From Microbacteriaceae bacterium (GTDB lineage: Bacteria; Actinomycetota; Actinomycetes; Actinomycetales; Microbacteriaceae), in contig JAHEAT010000067.1 in assembly GCA_024642605.1 (NCBI GenBank), positions 1 to 10,618 on the forward strand: a stretch of 10,618 bases of DNA, read 5' to 3'. Positions 1 through 5,537 of this stretch are shown here, one piece after another (positions within the stretch are counted from its first letter, which is position 1; each line of letters starts with the position of its first letter). A program made the translations under genes and the position numbers. Under the pieces are notes generated by a model. The model was not told where the DNA came from and made no database searches. It saw nothing but the letters and a program-made list of their open reading frames with translations.

Positions 1-956
1 AAGAAGAGGTCGGCCGAAATTGTCGAGCCCGAGTCGGGAACGACGAAGCCGTACTTTTCTTCACCGGCGCTGAGATTGAGTTGCACGGTGTCACCCGACC
101 AAGCAATGGCAGCAATGGTGTCACCGTTGTTGAGGTCTTCTGAGTAAGAGTTGCCCTTGATTCGAGCAACCTGACCGTCTTCGACCTTGCCCTTGAAGAA
201 GTCAATAGCGTTCATGAACGCATCTGAGGTGAGGCTGTTTGGGTCGGTGATGTCGATTCCCTGAGCCATCAAGATGATGCCGATGGTGTCGCGCATTTCT
301 GAAAGCACACCTACGCGACCCTTCAGAGCCGGATCCCAGAGGTCGGCAACCGAACTTGGCGCATCTTTGCCGGTTGCCTCTTTGTAGGCCTTCTTGTTGA
401 AGGTTAGGCCTGCGATGATTCCCTGATAAGGCATGGTGTAGTCGCGGTTAGGGTCGAACGATGCACCCAGATACGCCGGTGCCAAGTTTGCTTTGTTCGG
501 GATGTTGGCTGCGTCGAGTTTCTGCACGTAGCCGTTGTTTACCCAGCGGGCAGCCATCCATTCGGTTGGGCAAGCAACGTCGGCTCCGATGTCTTTGCCT
601 TGCAGAAGTTGGTCTTTGACCTTGCCGTAGTAAGTGTCGTTGTCGTCGATTTCGACCTTGTACTCAACTTTGATGCCCGACTCTTTGGTGAAGCGCTCGA
701 GGGTTGGGTGGTGGCCCTTGTCGTCTTCATCCATGTAAAGCGACCAGTTGTGCCATACGAGTGACTTGTCGGTTGCCGACACGTCTTTGGCTGGAGTGAG
801 TTTGGTGTTGTTTCCACCTGGGGCGCAAGCGGCGAGCGCTAGGGCTAGTGCGCTGGCACCGGCACCGGCTAGTGCCGTTCTGCGAGTCATCTGGTGTCGA
901 CGAGCCATTTTGATTAGCTCGAGCATCATGGGATCTTGTGGAAGGGGCTTGTTCAC
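1..956 (-). CDS. potD: Spermidine/putrescine-type ABC transporter substrate-binding lipoprotein (PotD-like), C-terminus cut by window edge
   Basis: This is the extracytoplasmic ligand-binding component of a polyamine-type ABC importer. I translated it by hand from a GTG at 956 and it stays open for 318 codons to the left edge, so the C-terminal part is missing. The GTG is chosen because AAAGGAGA lies 4 nt upstream (961-968); ATGs at 908 and 890 are alternatives without such a site. The N-terminus has a twin-arginine pair (TRRTAL, R25-R26), an alanine/leucine-rich h-region and a lipobox LAAC with lipidated C44, so Tat export followed by lipid anchoring is likely. The mature protein contains HNWSLYMD (about 69-76), matching the NWxxY ligand segment of PotD, and AWSGD near residue 285, where PotD has its WxxD-type ligand residues. 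It is divergent from ald. Permease and ATPase genes would lie beyond the left edge. The family is clear; the exact ligand (putrescine, spermidine or another amine) is inferred from the catabolic genes nearby. Confidence 0.9.
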   Translation of the reverse strand, partial: MNKPLPQDPMMLELIKMARRHQMTRRTALAGAGASALALALAACAPGGNNTKLTPAKDVSATDKSLVWHNWSLYMDEDDKGHHPTLERFTKESGIKVEYKVEIDDNDTYYGKVKDQLLQGKDIGADVACPTEWMAARWVNNGYVQKLDAANIPNKANLAPAYLGASFDPNRDYTMPYQGIIAGLTFNKKAYKEATGKDAPSSVADLWDPALKGRVGVLSEMRDTIGIILMAQGIDITDPNSLTSDAFMNAIDFFKGKVEDGQVARIKGNSYSEDLNNGDTIAAIAWSGDTVQLNLSAGEEKYGFVVPDSGSTISADLF

Positions 957-1175
957 GCCGTCTCCTTTGATAAGTGGGGGTGAACCCAGCAAACACAGAA
1001 GGTACAAGTGGTACAACGAAATACTGCCATATTCCGAGAACTCAACCAGCCAAAATGGATCAATCGAAACACAAAATTTACGACCAAAGCTTTGCTTGCG
1101 ATTCGTTGGTTTTGGCGTTTGAAGTAAGGCTAGGCTGGAGAAGGCATGGGCAAAGGAGCCCGCCAGAGGAGAATC
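957..1175. promoter_or_regulatory. Divergent intergenic region between potD-like gene and ald, with tandem 9-bp repeat
   Basis: These 219 bp must hold the promoters of both divergent genes. A tandem direct repeat sits at 1001-1018: GGTACAAGT followed by GGTACAACG (7 identical leading bases, period 9). It lies about 45-60 bp upstream of the potD-like start, a reasonable place for a regulator site. On the ald side a TAGGCT box at 1131-1136 is a possible -10, with TTGGTT at 1106-1111 a loosely placed -35 (spacer 19). No riboswitch-like fold or small gene was recognised. The repeat is seen; its role is inference. Confidence 0.4.
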
Positions 1176-2291
1176 ATGAAGGTCGCCGTACCTAGTGAGA
1201 TCAAGAACAACGAATACCGCGTGGCCATCACCCCATCGGGAGTGCACGAACTTGTAGCCGCAGGTCACACCGTTACAGTTCAAGCCGGTGCAGGTTTGGG
1301 TTCATCAATCACCGACGCAGAGTATCTAGCTGCAGGTGCTGCCATTGCCGCCGACGCAGCCAGCACCTGGGCAGCTGGTGATCTGGTTCTCAAGGTCAAA
1401 GAGCCAATCGAGCCTGAGTATGGGTTCTTGCGCGAGGGACTCGTGCTTTTTACTTATCTGCACCTCGCCGCCGACCTTGAACTAACCAAACAGCTAGTTG
1501 AAAAACGCGTGACGGCTATCGCCTACGAGACCGTTCAGCTACCTAACCGCCAACTTCCGCTCCTAGCTCCAATGAGCGAGGTAGCCGGCCGACTTTCGGT
1601 GCTCGTGGGCGCGCAAACCCTGATGCGCCAAAACGGTGGAAACGGCACCCTGCTCGGTGGCGTGCCAGGCACTCGTCCAGCCAAAGTTGTTGTTCTCGGA
1701 GGTGGCGTAGCAGGAACCAACGCCGTGGCAATGGCTGTGGGTCTAGGTGCCGAAGTTACTGTGCTCGACAACAACATCAACCGCTTGCGCGAACTCGACC
1801 ACCACTACGCCGGCCGACTCAAGACCATCGCAAGCAACACCCTCGAGATCGACAAGGCCGTAACAGACGCCGACTTGGTGATCGGTTCGGTCTTGATTCC
1901 CGGCGCGAAGGCTCCGAAGTTGGTTACCAACGACCACGTTCGACGTATGAAGCCGGGTTCGGTTTTGGTAGACATCGCCATTGACCAGGGTGGTTGCTTT
2001 GCCGACTCGCACGCCACAACGCACTCTGACCCAACCTTCAAGGTTCACGACGCGATTTTCTACTGCGTAGCGAACATGCCTGGCGCGGTTCCTCACACTT
2101 CGACATACGCGCTCACCAACGCGACGCTCCCTTACGCCAAGGCCCTTGCTAACAAGGGTTGGAAAGCCGCCTGTGCGGCGGATGGTTCGCTAGCCCTCGG
2201 TTTGAACTCTCACCACGGTTGGTTAACTAACGAGGCGGTTGCCCTTGCCCATGGTCTAGAAAGCAAAAACCTAAGCGACGTTTTGGGCTAG
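1176..2291 (+). CDS. ald: Alanine dehydrogenase (L-alanine + NAD+ + H2O <=> pyruvate + NH4+ + NADH)
   Basis: This cytoplasmic NAD-dependent alanine dehydrogenase has 371 residues, the usual family length. The start is ATG 1176, giving MKVAVPSEIKNNEYRVAITP and preceded by AGAGGAGA; the in-frame ATG at 1146 would add ten residues before the conserved start and is rejected. The residues known from the Mycobacterium enzyme fall at the same numbers: substrate-site K75 and H96, the Rossmann glycine loop GGGVAG at 175-180, D198 at the end of the second beta strand (NAD rather than NADP preference), and catalytic D270 in DIAIDQGG. It is divergent from the potD-like gene, and its stop codon shares the CTAG at 2288-2291 with the converging FtsK-like gene. 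Beside a pyruvate-type aminotransferase it probably runs in the catabolic direction, regenerating pyruvate from alanine. That direction is inference; the identity is secure. Confidence 0.97.
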   Translation: MKVAVPSEIKNNEYRVAITPSGVHELVAAGHTVTVQAGAGLGSSITDAEYLAAGAAIAADAASTWAAGDLVLKVKEPIEPEYGFLREGLVLFTYLHLAADLELTKQLVEKRVTAIAYETVQLPNRQLPLLAPMSEVAGRLSVLVGAQTLMRQNGGNGTLLGGVPGTRPAKVVVLGGGVAGTNAVAMAVGLGAEVTVLDNNINRLRELDHHYAGRLKTIASNTLEIDKAVTDADLVIGSVLIPGAKAPKLVTNDHVRRMKPGSVLVDIAIDQGGCFADSHATTHSDPTFKVHDAIFYCVANMPGAVPHTSTYALTNATLPYAKALANKGWKAACAADGSLALGLNSHHGWLTNEAVALAHGLESKNLSDVLG

Positions 2292-3319
2292 TCGGTAGCA
2301 AATTCGGGCATAAACACGAAGTCTCGTTCGGGTTCGCCCTGCTTGATGACGCGAGCCGCAAACAGCCGGTCACTTGACCTCGTTAGCTCTCTGGCCTTAC
2401 CGCCCAGTTGTATGAGTTCAACCTGGTCTATGCCTGCTAAACAAACCCTCGTTCTGAGGTTAAGCAAAAGTTCCCGCGGCACTCCAGAAATTCCTTGGTT
2501 GGCCGCCACCAGGAACACTCCCAGCGATCTGCCCCGCGCCGCAAGCGATGCCAGCAACGATGCTGCGGGTGGGCTCCTAACCGCCTCGCCCAGTTCATCG
2601 ACGAATACGGCAAGCGGCGTTAGCGCACAATCGGTGAACCGCGCCGCTTTCGCAAGCGCCAACACCTCCTCGCGACGTGAGAGTTCGGCTGCGAGCCTGG
2701 CCCAGCAATCTGCAAGGTCAAGGTCGGAGGCCAGCATCCATGCCGATTGAATGTTTTCAAGCCCTACCCAGAGGGCGCCACCCTTGAAGTCGATAATCGC
2801 GAAGTTGGTACCAAGATTTGAGGCCGGTGCGGCCACCGACCGAATGAGCTGCCGAAGCAATTGAGTCTTGCCGCATCCGGTTGGACCCACCACAAAAATG
2901 TGCGGAGCTTCTGCCAGGTCTAGGTGGATTGGTTGCTGTTCTTGAACGCCGAGAAACAATGAGCACGCTTGGCCTGGCGGAGGACGATCTGCTCCTTCTA
3001 GCGCGCGCAGCAGAGCGCGACGGTTATCGGCTTCGGTGATGAGTGCCGTCACTCGTTCTCGAACTGCACTTCGAGTACGAGAGGATGCTAACCACTGAAA
3101 CGACGTGACCCTTCGATTGCCGATCTGAAGTTGACGGCGTCTTGGATGCATCGAAACAGCACCTATCGGCTCACGACCCTTCTCACGGCGCTGCCGTACC
3201 TGCATGAGCACCGCGATTAGTGAGGAAGCGACCGACATCATGGCAAGTTGCCACATGCCGTTGGCGAAACCTAGATACAAACCCATGGCTAGCGAAGGGA
3301 GCATCCATATGGCCGACAT
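2288..3319 (-). CDS. Short membrane-anchored FtsK/SpoIIIE-type ATPase, role unknown
   Basis: This 343-residue protein has one FtsK/SpoIIIE-type P-loop domain. Two adjacent hydrophobic segments (about 4-20 and 22-39) form a likely membrane hairpin, followed by a basic linker (41-70, many Arg). The ATPase shows Walker A GPTGCGKT (145-152), the family segment IIDFKGG (175-181), Walker B LAVFVDE (236-242, D241/E242), ARGRSLGVFLVAANQ with Q275, and LRTRVCL near 288-294. It lacks the long linker and the C-terminal gamma (KOPS-binding) domain of chromosomal FtsK, and it lacks the further ATPase domains of EccC/EssC. The layout of two TMs plus a DFKGG-type ATPase resembles the first part of EccC-like proteins. 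The start is uncertain: ATG 3319 has no Shine-Dalgarno and lies 2 nt beyond the dehydrogenase terminator; M6 (3304) and M12 (3286) are alternatives. No secretion or conjugation partner genes are visible. It may be a DNA or protein translocase; I cannot say which. Confidence 0.85.
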   Translation of the reverse strand: MSAIWMLPSLAMGLYLGFANGMWQLAMMSVASSLIAVLMQVRQRREKGREPIGAVSMHPRRRQLQIGNRRVTSFQWLASSRTRSAVRERVTALITEADNRRALLRALEGADRPPPGQACSLFLGVQEQQPIHLDLAEAPHIFVVGPTGCGKTQLLRQLIRSVAAPASNLGTNFAIIDFKGGALWVGLENIQSAWMLASDLDLADCWARLAAELSRREEVLALAKAARFTDCALTPLAVFVDELGEAVRSPPAASLLASLAARGRSLGVFLVAANQGISGVPRELLLNLRTRVCLAGIDQVELIQLGGKARELTRSSDRLFAARVIKQGEPERDFVFMPEFATD

Positions 3320-3320
3320 G

Positions 3321-3364
3321 AAAAGATTGTGCGGCCCAAGCCCGAAGGTTTGAGCCGCACAATC
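3321..3364 (-). terminator. Rho-independent terminator of the aldehyde dehydrogenase gene, UUCG tetraloop
   Basis: Read on the minus strand, this is an 11-bp perfect outer stem (GATTGTGCGGC with GCCGCACAATC; plus-strand arms 3325-3335 and 3354-3364). One mismatch follows, then six more pairs including one G-U wobble, closed by a C(UUCG)G tetraloop. Four T follow immediately (3324-3321). It begins 19 nt after the dehydrogenase stop codon. On the plus strand the hairpin has no T run. The annotated FtsK-like start at 3319 lies just past the T tract, so little transcript should read into that gene. Confidence 0.88.
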
Positions 3365-3383
3365 GCGAACTGTGGAAAACCTT

Positions 3384-4820
3384 TTAGTCGCCGATGTAGT
3401 GCATCACGTGCTTGATGCGTGTGTAGTCTTCGAAACCGTACATCGATAGGTCTTTGCCGTAGCCCGAGTGTTTGAAACCACCGTGAGGCATCTCGGCAAC
3501 CAGCGGAATGTGATCGTTGATCCAGACGCAACCGAAGTTGAGCCCCTTGGCGAAGCGCATGGCGCGAGTGTGGTTTGAGGTCCAGACCGATGAAGCCAAG
3601 CCGTAGTTGACGTCGTTTGCGTATCGAAGCGCCTCATCATCGCTAGAGAATTCTTGAACCGTGATTACTGGTCCGAAGATTTCACTCTGAATGTGCTCGT
3701 CAGTTTGCTTGAGCCCGGTTAGAACGGTTGCCTCATGGAAGTAACCGGTGCTTTCAATGATGTTGCCACCCACGGCGATTTCTGCGTGATCTGGCAAACG
3801 CTCAATGAATCCCTTCACCCGCTCCAACTGGTTGGCGTTGTTGACCGGCCCAAACAAGATGTCGTCACGGTGCGGTTCGCCGGTTAGAGCGTTGGCTTTT
3901 ACCTCGGCAACCAATTTGGCAACGAAGGCTTCGCGAACATCGCGGTGAACCAAAACGCGGGTTGCTGCAGTGCAGTCTTGGCCTGCGTTGAAGAAACCGG
4001 CTGCGACGATCGTGGCTGCTGCCCGGTCTAGGTCGGCATCTGCAAAAACAAGCACCGGCGCTTTACCGCCAAGCTCAAGGTGAACGCGCTTGACATCTGA
4101 GGCTGCGCTCTTGGCAACTTCCATACCAGCACGCACCGAACCGGTGATCGAAACCATCTGAGGAGTCGGGTGCTCAACAAGTGCACGACCTGTGTCTCGG
4201 TCTCCGGTGATCACGTTGAAGACGCCCTTAGGCAAGAACTCGGATGCAATCTCGGCAAGTAGCAGCGTCGAAGCGGGTGTTGTATCTGAAGGTTTGAGAA
4301 CGATGCTGTTACCCGCGGCAAGCGCTGGGGCGAACTTCCAGGTGGCCATGTTCAGCGGGTAGTTCCATGGAGTAACCTGGCCGATTACACCGACTGGTTC
4401 GCGGCGAATCGACGAGGTGTGCGAGCTCGAGTACTCGGCAGTGGCTCGGCCTTCGAGGTTTCTGGCGGCGCCGGCAAAGAATCGAATCTGATCAACCGAA
4501 ACTAGAATCTCGTAGTCAACGAGCGTTGAACGCGGTTTACCGGTGTTCTCGCTTTCAATGTCGGCTGCCTCTTCGGCCCGGGCTTCTAGAGCGTCGGCAA
4601 TGCGAAACAACGCCAGCTGACGATCTTTCGGGGTTGTGTTTGCCCACACGTCGAATGCTTGGTCAGCTGCTTTGTAAGCAGCATCAACGTCTGCCTGGTT
4701 TGAAACCGGGGATGTCGCGTAGACCTGGCCGGTCGACGGGTTGATGATGTCGAGAGTTTCACCACTCTTGGAATCAACGAATTCTCCGTTGATGAAGTTT
4801 TGCAGCTTTCGAACCGACAT
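3384..4820 (-). CDS. patD: NAD-dependent aldehyde dehydrogenase, gamma-aminobutyraldehyde/betaine-aldehyde type
   Basis: This 478-residue cytoplasmic aldehyde dehydrogenase probably oxidises 4-aminobutanal (from putrescine) to GABA. The start is ATG 4820 (MSVRKLQNFINGEFV), which has AAGAGGAG a few bases upstream; the frame remains open for 14 codons to an ATG at 4862, but those residues do not look like the family N-terminus. The catalytic set is complete: N153 in PWNYP, K176 in VLKPSD, E249 in LELGGKAP and nucleophile C283 in NAGQDCTAATR. The C-terminal signature, with EMPHGGFKHSGYGKD and a YGFEDYTRIKHVM ending, is very like E. coli PatD (YdcW). Betaine aldehyde or 3-aminopropanal are possible alternative substrates. 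It is divergent from the Lrp-type regulator and ends in a strong terminator. The family is certain; the substrate rests on sequence resemblance plus the neighbouring aminotransferase and PotD-like protein. Confidence 0.92.
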   Translation of the reverse strand: MSVRKLQNFINGEFVDSKSGETLDIINPSTGQVYATSPVSNQADVDAAYKAADQAFDVWANTTPKDRQLALFRIADALEARAEEAADIESENTGKPRSTLVDYEILVSVDQIRFFAGAARNLEGRATAEYSSSHTSSIRREPVGVIGQVTPWNYPLNMATWKFAPALAAGNSIVLKPSDTTPASTLLLAEIASEFLPKGVFNVITGDRDTGRALVEHPTPQMVSITGSVRAGMEVAKSAASDVKRVHLELGGKAPVLVFADADLDRAAATIVAAGFFNAGQDCTAATRVLVHRDVREAFVAKLVAEVKANALTGEPHRDDILFGPVNNANQLERVKGFIERLPDHAEIAVGGNIIESTGYFHEATVLTGLKQTDEHIQSEIFGPVITVQEFSSDDEALRYANDVNYGLASSVWTSNHTRAMRFAKGLNFGCVWINDHIPLVAEMPHGGFKHSGYGKDLSMYGFEDYTRIKHVMHYIGD

Positions 4821-5018
4821 GTTCACTCCTCTTTGAGTTGGGCAAACGGCTTTGCCCGCCATCGTTTAGCGTTTTCAGCCTAATCGATGCAAGTATATAA
4901 GGAGGCTTGTAAGGAATTCGAAGCAAAAAAGGCTCAAATGGTCACAAATCAGTTGCGAAACGCCTAAAAGAGCCTCAAAAGGTAACCATAAAGCCTTTTT
5001 TAGTGCGAGAATCGAACC
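4821..5018. promoter_or_regulatory. Divergent patD-lrp regulatory region with 15-bp direct repeats (candidate Lrp-type operators)
   Basis: Two copies of a 15-bp motif run in the same direction: GGCTCAAATGGTCAC (4931-4945) and GCCTCAAAAGGTAAC (4972-4986). They are identical at 12 of 15 positions and offset by 41 bp, close to four helical turns. A weaker look-alike starts at 4904 (GGCTTGTAAGG). A 10-bp inverted pair, AAAAAAGGCT (4925-4934) and AGCCTTTTTT (4992-5001), encloses both copies. On the minus strand TATACT (4892-4897) is a possible patD -10 without a good -35, so the repeats would sit upstream like activator sites. On the plus strand GAGAAT (5007-5012) lies 6 nt before the lrp ATG and may be a leaderless -10. 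The repeats are seen; binding by the adjacent regulator is inferred. Confidence 0.55.
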
Positions 5019-5492
5019 ATGAGCCGCACCCCTAGAGCAAAATCCGCTCACCTAGATGAAACCGCTAAGTCGATCATCCAGCAGTTGCAGTCAGACGGTC
5101 GCCGCTCATATTCCGATATTGGCAAAGCCATTGGCCTCAGTGAAGCCGCGGTGCGCCAGCGAGTGCAAAAACTCACCGACTCGGGCATCCTACAAATTGT
5201 GGCCGTCACCGACCCGCTACAAATGGGATTCAATCGCCAGGCCATGATCGGTATTCGCACTAACGGCGATAGCCGCGGTCTAGTCGAAAAACTCACCGAA
5301 ATGCGTGAGATTGATTACGTGGTTCTTACCGCTGGAAGTTTTGACATTTTGGTTGAAGTAGTTTGTGAAGACGATGACGAACTCATCGAGCTACTTCATT
5401 CGAAGATCCGGACACTGCCCGGAGTGGTTGAGACAGAGACTTTCGTCTATCTCAAACTGCACAAGCAGCTCTACAACTGGGGAACGCGATGA
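5019..5492 (+). CDS. Lrp/AsnC-family transcriptional regulator, likely local regulator of amine catabolism
   Basis: This 157-residue protein has the standard Lrp/AsnC length and layout. An N-terminal winged helix-turn-helix (about 12-60) has its recognition region around YSDIGKAIGLSEAAVRQRVQKL. A RAM/effector-binding and oligomerisation domain follows (about 73-147), with the typical VLTAGSFDILVEVV strand and a VVETETFVYL end. The ATG at 5019 has no clear Shine-Dalgarno; GAGAAT at 5007-5012 could serve as the -10 of a leaderless transcript. It is divergent from patD and lies 45 bp upstream of the aminotransferase gene on the same strand, probably co-transcribed. It most likely senses an amine or amino acid of this pathway and acts on the repeats at 4931-4986, including its own promoter. 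In mycobacteria an Lrp-family protein (AldR) controls ald, so the ald gene here is another conceivable target. The ligand is unknown. Confidence 0.93.
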   Translation: MSRTPRAKSAHLDETAKSIIQQLQSDGRRSYSDIGKAIGLSEAAVRQRVQKLTDSGILQIVAVTDPLQMGFNRQAMIGIRTNGDSRGLVEKLTEMREIDYVVLTAGSFDILVEVVCEDDDELIELLHSKIRTLPGVVETETFVYLKLHKQLYNWGTR

Positions 5493-5537
5493 TGCGCCTC
5501 CAGAAAAACAAACAAACAATGTAAAGAGTGATATTTC

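Noticed and set aside
748..1122. 124-codon plus-strand open frame running across the potD-like start into the intergenic region
   Set aside because: It is antisense to the signal peptide region of the potD-like gene, and no ribosome site or family resemblance was seen.
1146..1175. Upstream ATG for ald adding ten residues
   Set aside because: The family N-terminus begins at MKVAVPSE (1176), which has its own AGAGGAGA site; the upstream residues (GKGARQRRI) are translated ribosome-site sequence.
2343..2750. 135-codon plus-strand open frame
   Set aside because: Antisense to the FtsK-like ATPase; Ser/Ala-rich low-information product.
4821..4862. Upstream ATG for the aldehyde dehydrogenase adding 14 residues
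   Set aside because: The AAGAGGAG site lies inside this segment just before ATG 4820, and the added residues do not resemble the family.
5489..5524. 11-residue open frame overlapping the lrp stop and ending before the aminotransferase
   Set aside because: Starts at ATGATG overlapping the lrp TGA and could be a coupling peptide, but it is too short and has no own ribosome site; most likely chance.
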